From the NCBI GenBank assembly GCA_963555705.1, contig OY743177.1, positions 52,590,596-52,654,595 on the forward strand: DNA of 64,000 nt, in the 5' to 3' direction. Below, in pieces: positions 44,268 to 54,801 of this stretch; positions within the stretch are counted from its first letter, which is position 1, and every line of letters starts with the position of its first letter. A model generated the notes under the pieces. The model worked only from the letters and a program-made list of their open reading frames with translations, did no database searches and was not told the origin of the DNA. The DNA comes from Ligustrum vulgare (Eukaryota > Streptophyta > Magnoliopsida > Lamiales > Oleaceae). A program made the translations under genes and the position numbers.

Positions 44268-45392
44268 ATGTCTCGCAGGGAAAAATCTCCATCAACAGGT
44301 GACCACAAGAATTTTAAACAGATGGAGGCCATGAAGGTAAAATTTGAGAGATTGATGGCTAGGATGGAAAGAAGGGAAGCAGAACTTTCTCAATGGGAAA
44401 AGGAGCAACATCAGGCGGTTTCTATGGCTAGGAGGAGTAGTAAGCGTGAAAGTCATGCTAGGTTTGGAGATGGGGTGGATGACAGGTCATTAAGGGGAAA
44501 GGAAGAAGCAAAGTCACACCGATCAAAACGGGAAAGTAGTGATCATGTTCACAAAAGGAGGGAGGAACCGACAACTAAAGGTAAAAATAATTCTGATTCC
44601 AAACCTCTTAAGGATAAAAATATTAAGTGCTTTAAATGTTTGGAACGGGGTCACATTGCACTTGATTGTCCACTTAAAAAGGTTAGAGGTGATAGTGAAG
44701 GGGCTAAAAGTGTTGTGGTGGATGAGTCAATTATTGATAGGCGTGCTCTTAGCATTAGACGTAAGATGGATGTTGTGGGTAATGTGGATGAGCAGAAGGA
44801 TAATATTTTTCGCACTAGATGCTTAGTGAATGAAAAGGTTTGTAGCTTGGTGATTGACGGGGGAAGTTGTACTAATGTAGTTAGTACAATGTTGGTGGAA
44901 AAATTAGGCTTACCTTTAACGAAACATCCAACGCCGTATAAATTACAATGGTTGACTGAGTCGGGGGAAGTTAAGGTGAAGAGACAGGCCTTGGTGAATT
45001 TTTCTCTTGGTGGATATACCGATGAGGTAATTTGTGACGTGGTGCCAATGCAAATTAGTCACATACTGTTGGGGAGACCTTGGCAACATGAAAGGGCTGT
45101 GCTACATGATGGGTATACGAATAGATACAGTCTGGTAAAAGGGGGAAAAAAGTTTACTTTAATGCCACTATCTCCAACTGACGCCCTGAAAGATCAATTG
45201 AAAGTAAAAAGTGAGTTTGAGGGGAAAAATAAGAGAGTTGAGGCCACGACCTCAGAAAAAGGAGAGGGAGTGAAAAGTAAAGAAAAGAGGGTTGAGGTTC
45301 AAACCTCAGAAAAAGGAGAGACTGAGTGCAAAAAGCAAAAGAAAAGGGAGTCTACCACAAAAAATGAGTCTATTTGCACTTACTCACGCTAA
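44268..45392 (+). CDS. Truncated gypsy gag-protease protein (374 aa)
   Basis: ATG at 44268 in good context (AACCATG). Residues 18-45 form a charged helix or coiled coil (MEAMKVKFERLMARMERREA). A basic/Ser-rich region follows, then a CCHC zinc knuckle CFKCLERGHIALDC at about residues 123-136, then a retropepsin-like domain with VIDGGSCTNVVSTMLVEKLG (about 195-214) and DVVPMQISHILLGRPW (about 260-275), and a Lys/Glu-rich tail. The main gag capsid domain is absent from the front. A stop at 45390 is followed in the +1 frame by HANKPLPSSLNSVLQV, the normal link to RT, but RT, RNase H and integrase are deleted. It may bind element RNA and cleave polyprotein; both are inference. Confidence 0.85.
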   Translation: MSRREKSPSTGDHKNFKQMEAMKVKFERLMARMERREAELSQWEKEQHQAVSMARRSSKRESHARFGDGVDDRSLRGKEEAKSHRSKRESSDHVHKRREEPTTKGKNNSDSKPLKDKNIKCFKCLERGHIALDCPLKKVRGDSEGAKSVVVDESIIDRRALSIRRKMDVVGNVDEQKDNIFRTRCLVNEKVCSLVIDGGSCTNVVSTMLVEKLGLPLTKHPTPYKLQWLTESGEVKVKRQALVNFSLGGYTDEVICDVVPMQISHILLGRPWQHERAVLHDGYTNRYSLVKGGKKFTLMPLSPTDALKDQLKVKSEFEGKNKRVEATTSEKGEGVKSKEKRVEVQTSEKGETECKKQKKRESTTKNESICTYSR

Positions 45393-45650
45393 CAAACCCC
45401 TCCCCAGTTCTTTAAATTCTGTTTTACAGGTACCGAAGTCAAACCATGAGCTTAAAACAGGAAAGAAACTTGTTGGCACAAGTGAGCAGCCCAAAAAGCC
45501 GAGAAATTTGAAGGAGAATAATGGGCAGCCCAAAATGTTGAAAGCAAGCACGAGGCATAAAAATGATCATCGAGCCCAGGAAAGCAGGAGGAGTTTGAAA
45601 AGCCGACCAAAATTGGATTCGAGGTCGAATCCTTTTCAAGAGAGGGAGTA
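45292..45650 (+). pseudogene. Pol linker remnant joined to pol tail
   Basis: In the +1 frame after the gag-protease stop, SLFALTHANKPLPSSLNSVL is the linker that normally leads into gypsy RT. It is followed directly by Lys-rich sequence ending SRSNPFQEREYD at the LTR edge, which looks like the C-terminal end of pol. The whole enzymatic middle has been removed. Confidence 0.65.
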
Positions 45651-46664
45651 TGATGTGATCCGGACCAGGCATCGAAGGGCGAAGTCGAGCCATCGACAAT
45701 ATGACAATGATCTACGTGGAAAACGGAGCAAGTTCCATGTTGGGATCAAGCCAAGAAGAGGGACGGATCGAGCCGAATCGAGTAAAAGAAATTATTTATG
45801 CAGAAAATCCATTACGGCCGTAAAAGAAGACCTTCACGGCCGTAACCCATGTATTCACGGCCGTAAATCTTACTATCACGGCCGTAATCAATTGACGAGG
45901 AAAAATGAAGATTTGCTGCAGAAAGAGGCTTACGGCCGTAAGCTTTGAAGTTACGGCCGTAACATTCAAACAGGGACATTTTCACTGCCGTAATAAATTC
46001 ATCACGGCCGTAACTGATGGTACAGTTTTGATCAGAAAGGTGATTACGGCCGTAAGATATTTTGTCACGGCCGTAAACGAGCTCGGCCAGATTTTCGGGA
46101 ATATTCAAATATTTTATTTCCTTTTATTATTTTAGGTTATTTTCCTAGTTTAGAATTTTAGTATAATTAGAATTCTATTTTGAGTAAATTAGATGCTAGG
46201 TTATTTTGTTTATTTATACGCTTTTTCAATTCATTGTAAAGACAGTTTAAGATTGATTTTGAGATTAATATAGTTGAGAGAGTTTTCTCCAATTGAAAGG
46301 TTGAGGAGTCCCTTTTGTGTTCTTCAAGAACAAATCCGACCTATCAAATATTGTGGAAATATTTGTGGCGTTGTACTTATCAAATATTCGCGAGAATATT
46401 TGTGGCGTGTCCCATTAGAATCTTATCAAGGAAATTGACAAGTCCTTGTGGTGTTTCGAAAACCTTGGATCTCGATTCCGCATCGTCAATTTCTTGCGTC
46501 GTGAATCTTGGGTCAAGGTCCTATCGTCAATCTTATTTTAATTTCCGTCTATTTATTCGTGTTCTTGTTAATTTTCTTGTCAGATCTGATTTAGATCTTT
46601 CCTAGGGTTTTAGATTTATCGTTATTCCGCGTTTCGACGAGATTCCCCGACCGGGATCGCGTCA
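45651..46664 (+). repeat. 3' LTR of young gypsy element
   Basis: 1014 bp, offset 2793 from the 5' LTR. Three substitutions were noticed (near 42920/45713, 43408/46201 and 43660/46453). GAATT follows directly. Confidence 0.96.
45814..46074. repeat. ACGGCCGT palindrome array (3' LTR copy)
   Basis: The same ten sites as in the 5' LTR at an offset of 2793, with identical spacing and the same single variant site. Confidence 0.95.
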
Positions 46665-46767
46665 GAATTTATGTCAGCTCACTTGACCTTGACAACCGAA
46701 AAATATATAAGTTTAACCTCGTATCTCAACCTTTAGAGTTAACAAGTGAATGTGCATTTTCCCTTAG

Positions 46768-47078
46768 GTTCAAGATTCTGCCAAAAATCTTGCATTTTCT
46801 GATGGAGTTTCAGCTGGCAAGAGAACCGAAGATTCTAAATGAAACACCACCAGAGGGAATTAAAGTAGTGGTGAAAGATAACTTTTCAGTTATATACGTT
46901 GATATTGAAGGCCCAGGTAATATTTCTTTTCTTATTACTTATCTGATTTTAGAACATCGTTTTTTTTGTTTTTAGTAATTGTTCATCTCTAACCTTGCAG
47001 CTGGGACTCCATACGAAAATGGTGTTTTCCGAATGAAGTTGATACTGTCTCATGATTTCCCACAATCCCCTTCAAAAG
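46768..47078 (+). pseudogene. Fragment of UBC22/UBE2S-type E2 gene
   Basis: Exon 46768-46916 (acceptor CCCTTAG, donor CCAG/GTAATA) and exon 47001-47078 (acceptor CCTTGCAG, donor AAAG/GTTAGT), intron phase 1. It reads QLAREPKILNETPPEGIKVV, NFSVIYVDIEGP, then [20 protein letters not shown]. This matches plant UBC22, the UBE2S-like E2 that makes Lys11-linked ubiquitin chains. A one-base insertion lies upstream, between the NL.. start and QLARE, so the N-terminus is out of frame. The exons with HPN and the catalytic Cys are missing, so any product could not carry ubiquitin. It lies inside the Helitron-like insertion, downstream of the TPR fragment and in the same orientation. Confidence 0.8.
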
Positions 47079-48570
47079 GTTAGTGAACTTCTATTAGATT
47101 AAGACGGTTTTCAATGTAAGAGTTTGTTAGAAATGAAAATTGTTATCTCTTGAACTTTATTTTTCTTTTGAGTCTTTTATTTTATCATGTAATCAGAGAA
47201 TGATACATAACAATTATGACATCTTTTTATCTGGTGTGTTTTTATCTACCATCTACACTGGGAAATTGTGCAATTTATAAATAAATTTATAATTACTTTA
47301 TTGAACACAGGCTAAGATATTTGCAATAATCTTTGATGTGATCACTTATCAGAGAGAGTTCACTTTACAAATCTTCTCAAGGTCGCAAAAATATCGCTTC
47401 ATGTGATTTGATAGTGCTACTAAAACTACAAACTTCGGTAGAAGAATACAGTTTCCTCATTGCTGTTCTATTTTTGTTAGTGATTTCTATAATTTTGTAT
47501 TACAAATGATGGATGCGAGAGTCGAATCATCTCTTGGAGTTAGATATAACATACATCAACTTTTTGAATCTTCACATGGATAGTCTCTTTGAGGGAACTT
47601 TGAATAAATCAAGATGTGTTGACTTTGAATTTTATCTGCAAAACAAAGATCATTTGGAATATAATTCCCGTCTATGATTGCAAAAATTTATTCTGTTATT
47701 CTTTATTGTTTGACTTCTTTGGACTAAATTATTTTGAGTTTTAGTGGTAAAGAAACAATTTTTGCCTCAAAATCATAAATAAACCAATTTATTTACCAAA
47801 CAGAGGCTATTTTCCCTATATATCTCCTTGCAAATAATTTCCATGGTGTATTTTTAAGCATTCTTAGCCTTTTTTACTACCTACACTTCTCTGTTCTGTT
47901 TTCAAATCTGGATCATGGTTCAATGTGTCACATTAACTTAATCTGCTTCTCTATCTTTTGTTATGATGCTTGGGATTTCACAAGAGAAGGGAATTTTACA
48001 ATGTATGTGTGATAATATTAGTATTGATGGTACATCCATAGAAAAGTGATCCTCTTAAGTTACATCTGGTAACTGCAGGCACTGGAGATGATGAAGTAGC
48101 AGGCTGGAGCGAAAGAAGAAAAGGTTTGAGCATCAATGTATTAATTTTTGTGATTCCTTGATCTTCCAAAGCAAACAGACTTATGGTTGATCCAAGAATA
48201 GCACCACTTCTTGGACTCTCTGTGTACTTGATTGCGATGTCTGAGATTTATTTTCACAACCAGCTTTATTTTATTATAAATTTGTGATGAGTTTCTATGG
48301 TGCTATGGGATATGTTATAAATAAGAATTTGTACAGTTAGTCGTGTTAATGAAAATGGGGAGGACTTTTCGTTATCAGGTGAATTGATAAACATTTATAT
48401 ACTTAATTTTTTTCATCAACATATTTATCATTGTTAATCTCCTACTTGCATATATATATATATATATATTAATTCCAGCAGTCCATATTATTGAGCAGTC
48501 TTTATTTTTTCTTTTGATTTTTTGGGGTGGTAAGTAGGTCTACTGTTGTTGCTTACATACCAATAATGCT
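47079..48570. other. Helitron interior, mostly unidentified
   Basis: No clear gene. A splice-flanked 45-base segment at 48081-48124 (acceptor CTGCAG, donor AAAG/GTTTGA) reads TGDDEVAGWSERRKG in one frame. It may be an exon of the receptor gene fragment that follows, but I do not recognise it. Confidence 0.3.
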
Positions 48571-48860
48571 ATATGTAGCCACCGACCTTATAGTGGGTCT
48601 AGCCATTTTGGTGAGTAGGCTAGGTGTGGTTGTAGAGTTAACAATTGTAATTCAATGGTGAATTTAGTCTATCTTTACCTCTCAGTTGCAATTCAAGAAA
48701 AATATTAACTACAAAAGTTATGAATCCAGTTAAATTTTCATTTTTGCTTTGAAATGTAAATTTCTCAGCTGAGGAAATGCTATTATTTGCTTAGATTTAT
48801 ATTAAGGGTTTGATTGAGCTATATTTTTTTGGGGAAATAAAATTTATAATTGTGACCATC
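48571..48860. repeat. Direct duplication, copy 1
   Basis: About 280 bases (TGGGTCTAGCCATTTTGGTG and following) repeated at 49648-49930 with roughly 95 percent identity. The copies flank the receptor exon. Confidence 0.9.
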
Positions 48861-48883
48861 CTTCTTGCTGCTACCCACTGTAG

Positions 48884-49163
48884 GACCATAGTGTTTGGCT
48901 CAAAGGAGAAAACAGTGACAGCTTCTCTGTTTTTTCACAGTTTGGATGCAGGGGATTCTCCTCTTGGGTTGCTTTGCCAGACAACAAATCTACCAGGTGC
49001 AGTGTCAAGTTAGAATGGGCTGTGCCCAAAAACTCAACCAAAGCAACTTGTGCTGCAAATGCATATGCCCTCAATGCTTCCTCTGTTTTGTCAGGGATGA
49101 GATGCCAATGTCAAGATGGATTTGTTGGTGACGGCTTTGCTGCCGGAGCTGGATGTCTCAAAT
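48884..49163 (+). pseudogene. WAK-like receptor kinase ectodomain exon fragment
   Basis: An intact 280-base exon: acceptor CTGTAG before 48884, donor CAAAT/GTGAGT after 49163. It is open throughout (93 codons plus one base). The translation ends CAANAYALNASSVLSGMRCQ, CQDGFVGDGFAAGAGCLK, preceded by FGCRGFSSWV and KLEWAVPKNS. The Cys-rich EGF-like C-x-C-x-D-G-F-x-G-D-G-F block is that of plant wall-associated-kinase-like receptors (WAKL14/WAKL20 type), which sense the cell wall at the plasma membrane. The signal peptide, membrane segment and kinase exons are absent nearby. It is the third gene piece within the Helitron-like insertion. Confidence 0.78.
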
Positions 49164-49647
49164 GTGAGTTTTGCCTTCTCTCTTGGTGAAGTTCCATCTC
49201 GAGTGTTACCTTTACAATTTACTGCATTCCTCTGTATAGTTGATGAAGTGCAAGAAAATATTTAATTAATTAGTTAGTTTATGTTGCCAACTCATCATTA
49301 TTAGTAATTCTGCAGCATTGCGTAATGTGTATAATAGTCACATTTCCATATTATTTAGATAATAAGCTTACAATTTGTAAAAATCGTTCAAATTTTTTAC
49401 TGTTATCTAGAATTAGGCAGTTACGTGTTGCTCATATCTGCTCATATTCCTTCACCCATTTCAAAGTTCTGCTAAAGATGAATCAGGTTCTGTTGAAACA
49501 GGACATGAGTCCAATGCAAAAGTGATGAATTCAGAAGTATCAAATGATAGTAAACTAATGGAAAAATATTGGTGATGCTTTTCTTGATATGAATGGCCAA
49601 AGCTTCGAGAATAATGCCCCAGGAGAATCGAAAGAATGCAGTAGAAC

Positions 49648-49930
49648 ATATGTTGCCACCGACCTTATAGTGGGTCTAGCCATTTTGGTGAGTAGGCTGG
49701 GTGTGGTTGTAGAGTTAACAACTGTAATTCAATGGTGAATTTAGTCTATCTTTACCTCTCAGTTGCAATTCAAGAAAAATATTAACTAAAAAAGTTATGA
49801 ATCCTGTTAAATTTTCATTTTTGCTTGAAATGTAAATTTCTCAGCTGAGGAAACGCTATTATTTGCTTGAATTTATATTAAGGGTTTGATTGAGCTATAT
49901 TTTTTGGGAAAATAGAATAATTGTGATTTT
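49648..49930. repeat. Direct duplication, copy 2
   Basis: Matches 48571-48860 at an offset of about 1077 and includes the same start GGGTTTGATTGAGC at its right end. Homology ends around ATAATTGTGA. Confidence 0.9.
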
Positions 49931-50292
49931 TTGGAGAATGTGGTTAAAACGTAGGAATTTTTTTTTTTTCTACATGTGAAATTATTTTATCAAATAATGT
50001 ATGGTTGAAAATAAGTTTGGAGAAAGGTGAGATTTGTAAGAATGAGTTTTAAGCTTGAGCTAAATTATTTCTTTTCATTTTCCATTGCTAATAGATTATG
50101 GATGAATCCTTTAATTTCATAGGCAAATATCAATTTTACAATTATGAAATAAATTGAGATAAAAAAATCTGTTGAGAATAAATTTGAAAAATTGTTGATT
50201 ATATACTATTTCTGTTATAATCCTATGATTGTCTTGGTTAGTTATTGTATTATAATATTCTTTTTTTATATCTGATACCGTGGTAAAACTAG

Positions 50293-50509
50293 CTTTTATT
50301 AAAATACCAAAATTTTACTTTATTTGTCACGAAAAATAATGTCAATCAAATAACAATACTTGAAAAATGTCCCACTTTATCCACCTAAAAAATTAAACCA
50401 ATCAAACACTTCAAATGACATTTTCCAAGAAAATAATTTTCGAGCAAAATCATTTTCTTTGAAAATATTTTCTTTCTAATCATTTTCCACCTCGGAATCA
50501 AACAAACCC
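50293..50509. mobile_element. Right half of split MITE
   Basis: Contains GAAAAATAATGTCAATCAAA and ends TCAAACAAACCC, matching the right half of the 38.7-kb MITE. Its flank TCA differs by one base from the TTA at the left half (40050-40052). Confidence 0.65.
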
Positions 50510-50843
50510 TCAGTAGAAATTTCCACGGCTGTCATATAGCATGTCTGTGACACGGGAATTTTTTACTGTGTATGAAGAATACAAGCATTTGAACTTCTAG
50601 CATTATTATCATTGCATATCATTTTGTTACAGCGTCGTATTTTTAATACACCATATTCATGCATGTTGTGCACTTCTTGAACATGAGCCAATCGTAAAAT
50701 TTCTGAATCGAGAACCGCGTAAATATTTCCGTGTCTTGATAAAGTTACATGTACAATGAAAAAAATACTTCCCCTTGTAAAATCATAAACTTGAGTTTAA
50801 TACAAATACCAGAACCTCAAGAAACCGCAAAATGCAAAATTGA

Positions 50844-53147
50844 TCATGAAGAACTGCCAAAAACCTGAGATGAAAATATAGCAGAGATTGCATTAACAAT
50901 CAAGAAATTTGGTAAGTTAGTGCATGTTTGTTAAAAAATTATAAGTGATTATTAAGTACGGGCCCAAGGAACACTCAAAACATTAGGTAAAAGACTAGAG
51001 TCCCATAAAATATGTTGATAATAGAATTTGACCAAATTGTATGTGATTATAATTTTTGGCAAACATGGTATTAACATGATGATCACAAGTAAGCCAAACA
51101 CAACAATACTTACTCCAGCTAGAATATCTCTAGATAGTTGGGACTTCTTTTCAGTTTGCTCTGCAACCGGTTTTTTCTGGGAAAATTGGCGCATCACCTT
51201 CTTCACTTGTTCGCCCTTCTGCCTCTGCAGCGCAAATAAACATAGTACATCAGTAATACAGAACAATTAGCTTAACATTTCGGGAATCCAATGCCAGATA
51301 ACCAAGAAGAAAGATTATTTCAGTGGCCATAATGACAATCAGGAGTAGTCTTCTTTCAAATACGTACTGAGATGACATAGAGATATTAATCAATTCATCA
51401 AAGGAACATGATGAGCGTAATGACTGGAATCATTTCATGCAGCAAACATGCGAAGATGAGAAATGCACACAATTAGTGAATTCACCTTCTTTAGACGTTC
51501 TTCTATATTACTCAAGGCTACTGACTGATCAACTTTTGAGAGGTAAAAATCTCGCTCTCTCTTGGCAGCAGAAATTTCCAAAGCTAGTTTCTGTTCCCGA
51601 ATGGCACTTTTGTATGCTACAATCATTCGAGAGTTACAGCCCAATTTATATCATAAATGCTAACCATAAAAAATACATAATCAAACACTTGAAAAGATTT
51701 ATGTACCTATTTCTTCAGTAAGATCATCCCACTTGAATTTACTCAAGTACTTGATATTCCAAATATCATAATGAAATCTTGACCGTTTCTTGCCACCTGA
51801 AACCAAATATGAAAGTGAAAACTACATTATGTAATATACTCACTACAATATGAAATCTTGGGACTAAATTTTCAATAATCGAACCAGAAGCTAGAGGAAA
51901 AATATCTACCAGAAGAGGACCATAAAATGTTAAGACAAATGCTATTACTAAATTAGTCTCCTAAATAAAATCAGAATGCTTGAGGAGCCTTCAAAGTAAT
52001 GTTTCAATTAACAAAATATGACTTGTGCTTTTTCCATACGAAATATCTTTGTGCGTCACATCCCCAATTATTATTGAACTTGTCTATAGATTACTTTAAA
52101 GCTGATTTCAATTGGTGTGCATTCAGGTGTGATTGAATGCTACATTCTCAAAAGACATCACAAAATGAGAAGTACCAGATACATATGCCAGTAAGCAGAT
52201 GAAAACTGTAATGGAAAAAATTCCATTCAACATACCTATCTGTTCCCCATTTAACATCTCAGCAACCCTCTTCGCAACACTCTTCTTTGTGAACTCAACC
52301 CACCTGCATGGAGGCAATCAGAGTGAATCCTTGATCTTAAATACAAAACACATAAAAATAAATTTGAAATTGTAAGCGAACCAAAAAGTAATGTAGTGGC
52401 AACTTCTAGATGGAAGTGATAAAAAAGTCATCAAAAGCAAGTCAGTAATATGAGGGCAGGGTTTACCTATAACTCAATGTCCCATATTAAAATTTTGAAA
52501 TTCTTCTAAGATACAAGTATAAATAAGACCCGGTCCCAGAAAGATAAAAGAAAGTCATGAATTCCACTTATATCCATCAGATTTATAGAAAAAAATATAT
52601 ATAAATGAATGTGGGCCATATAAACATACCCTTCAGAGAATTCTTGGCCACGAAATCCACCAGCCTTTTTACGATGAACTCGTGCAGCAGGATCTGCATT
52701 AAAATATTGCAAGCAGGTTAATGTAAACTAAAACACAAAAAAAAATTGCAATTCTTACAAGATTACAAAGATTACAGAATTCCATCTAATGTCATAACCA
52801 ATACTAAGTCAACTAAACAGTCGAGTCCAAAAAATTCCTTCTATGCTAAGCAATATCAACGAATATCATTAACAATGTTTCTGACGTTGTGACAATTGAC
52901 CTTCAGGGGTGAGATAAATTCTTTGAATTTCACCATACTGTGATAGAATCTGACGTAGCTTCAAAGGATCCATGTGAGGAGGTACCCGACTTAAATAACA
53001 AACACCACGCTTGTTCGCCTGTTCGGTTTCCTTTAGTAACCGCTTCTTCCTTCTGTTCTTCTGCTCTTCCTTCTTTATTACTTCATTAAAGCTTGGATCT
53101 TCTTCACCCCCAGAACTTGTTCTTTCAACCACTTCTTCCTCAGTCAT
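50844..53147 (-). CDS. ESF2: ESF2/ABT1-type pre-rRNA-processing RRM protein, seven exons
   Basis: Exons (minus): 53147-52901, 52693-52630, 52303-52236, 51796-51707, 51616-51486, 51224-51114, 50864-50844. All introns are GT-AG, phases are consistent, and the total is 732 bases (243 codons plus TGA). The N-terminus is acidic (MTEEEVVERTSSGGEEDPSF) then Lys/Arg-rich. An RRM starts RGVCYLSRVPPHMDPLKLRQ at about residue 47 and runs through FRGQEFSEG and FTKKSVAKRV. Then come YDIWNIKYLSKFKWDDL and a basic helical tail ending DILAGVFGSSS. Yeast Esf2 and animal ABT1 act in the nucleolar small-subunit processome for 18S rRNA maturation, with helicase Dbp8 in yeast. No lesion was found and it is likely functional. 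The last exon encodes only six residues and is easily missed. Confidence 0.92.
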
Positions 53148-53164
53148 TTCAACTGATATGAACC

Positions 53165-54624
53165 TGATACATCAACTTGATTTTTAGCATACCAATATTT
53201 TCTAAAAGTTCACACTATGAAAAACGTAAATCAAGAAATCACAGAAACTGAAAGAATAAATTTGCTAAAACATTTCTGTGAAATGAGTGACCTTTAGCTT
53301 GTTTACTAAATCAAGTTTCACTGAAACTGTTTTTCAGAGGAATAAATTTGCTATGTAAGTTCCAGCTTTCAAACATCGAGTTCTTAAATCTTATCTTATC
53401 TTACTCATTTAAAAGCCCCCAATAAATTATAGGAATATATCCAACTAAAACAGACTTTGCATCAAACAGTGAAAACAGGCTTTTATCCGTTTCCTTCCTC
53501 TTACAAGAAATAAAAAGCTAGGCCTTTGTTTGCATTACCTAATTTAAGTCAAGATATTGAAAGCTAGCCAACTCATACACATTCTAAAAGTAAATCAATG
53601 TAAGGAATTCTTGCTATCACAATTCCATTCCCGTTCATAAGTATGGAGCCTTCACTATCTAGTATAATGAAACACTAATAAACATGGTGCAACCACAAGA
53701 AATATGAATTAACCAACTTTTAGGATATATAAAGACATATTGCTGATAACAGAGGGAAATAATAAGAAGTGAAATTTAGGATGGGCATATGATTTCCAAG
53801 ATAACAAACACAATCAAATGAAAACATCATCATCTGAGTATGTAACAAACTTCAAATGTCAATTATAGGTAAAATTTGAAACAGATCTCCAAATCTATTA
53901 GCTCAAGCATCCTTTTTTTGTTGAAAACCAGTTTTTATATAAGAAAACAAATGGACATTTAAGACGGAAAGGCACAAAAACCTATTAAACAGATTATGAA
54001 ACTTTAACATAGATATTCTGTTGTGACAAATGAAGTACCAAAATTTGAATACAAAACAGCTTCACATACAAATAAATTCAAACATTCAATAAAAGGCCAT
54101 CGCCAAGATCAAAAAGTTCAAAATTCCAACAAAAAAGGCACTTGACTGCAGCAAGAATTTCGTTCTATGTGCAGATGCTGGACTAAGTAGAAGTCAAATA
54201 AAACATTTTTCCGTGAACGTGCAGTGTAGGATCTGTTCCAGAACATTTTTGTCAAAGCTGATTATTTCATTTCAATATCCACAGAGACAACTAAAGACAC
54301 TTGTTTTTCCATGCACTATGGAAGTGCTTTTCGAAATATTTCCATCATTGGTTGGCAGGACCAATATGCCGATATACTGTGGTAACAAATATCTTTAGTC
54401 GGCTCGGTCTTATCAAGAAGTCCATCTGAGTTACCATAAAGTTACTATACCTTGCTACCTTGCTAATATAACAAATTGTGTTTTGCTTTTTCTATAAAGG
54501 TCCTTGATGCAGACTCAACCTATGGTGATCCGGACTCCAGTGGGCCGGTGGCGGTAGGGTATAGATTACATTATTACATATACAAATTCTACAATAACAA
54601 AGAAAAGAGAAAGAGTTGTCCTTA
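53165..54624 (-). other. Probable 5'-UTR intron of the ESF2-like gene
   Basis: In the minus sense, donor CACCG/GTAAGG lies at 54625-54624 and acceptor TGATGTATCAG at about 53165, 17 bases before the ATG. The interior has no recognised gene. The plus frames near 54213-54398 have no family features. The splice assignment is inferred. Confidence 0.45.
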
Positions 54625-54760
54625 CCGGTGCGTGCGAGTCGGTGTCTTGGCGTCGGTCGGTGAGTTCTTCACTTCCCGTTCCCGCAGCGCGCCTGCTTCC
54701 AATCTGAAGAATCTCTAGTAGGTATATAGGTATAAATAAATAATAATAAAAGTTTTGAGA
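54625..54760 (-). promoter_or_regulatory. Putative first 5'-UTR exon and promoter of the ESF2-like gene
   Basis: GC-rich minus-strand sequence upstream of the donor at 54625, with a TATA-like TTTATACCTATATAC at about 54737-54720. It is followed upstream by the MITE at 54802. No experimental start is known. Confidence 0.4.
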
Positions 54761-54801
54761 GGAAATTATTGGGTTGAAACTTGGGCCATGGGTGCTGGGC
54801 T

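Larger units (their letters stand above)
42858..46664 (+). mobile_element. Young non-autonomous gypsy element, TSD GAATT
   Basis: Two 1014-bp LTRs (42858-43871, 45651-46664) differing at about three positions, ends TGATGTGATCC..GATCGCGTCA, primer site TGGTATCAGAGCTTGG (43874-43889) and polypurine tract AAGAGAGGGAGTA before the 3' LTR. The perfect 5-bp duplication GAATT is at 42853-42857 and 46665-46669. The 1.78-kb interior has a truncated gag with zinc knuckle and a protease, but no RT, RNase H or integrase. It must depend on enzymes supplied by relatives. It is related to the element at 29133-32167. Confidence 0.96.
40350..50292 (+). mobile_element. Helitron-like insertion carrying three gene fragments
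   Basis: Lies precisely between the two halves of one MITE. The left end is A followed by TCTATCTATTATATTAAAG, like plant Helitron 5' termini. The right end has a small palindrome TACCGTGGTA, three spacer bases and CTAG at 50289-50292. The base after CTAG is C, not the expected T. Inside, in the same orientation, are 5' parts of a TPR-protein gene, an E2 gene and a receptor ectodomain gene, with introns kept. Without the later gypsy insertion it is about 6.1 kb. It has no Rep/helicase gene, so it is non-autonomous. The mechanism is inferred. Confidence 0.55.

Noticed and set aside
45292..45392. Splice-derived origin of the RT-less gypsy elements
   Set aside because: Both deletion junctions follow CAG, which looked like a splice signal. 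But pyrimidine tracts that splicing would have removed remain, so the idea is unsupported from sequence alone.
43021..46074. CRISPR-like array of regularly spaced palindromes
   Set aside because: The repeats are only 8-12 bases, the spacers are about 13 bases, and the context is a plant LTR retrotransposon.
49889..50509. MITE running from GGGTTTGATTGAG to the right TIR at 50509
   Set aside because: The flanking bases do not match. Internal homology shows the right half pairs with 40053-40349 instead.
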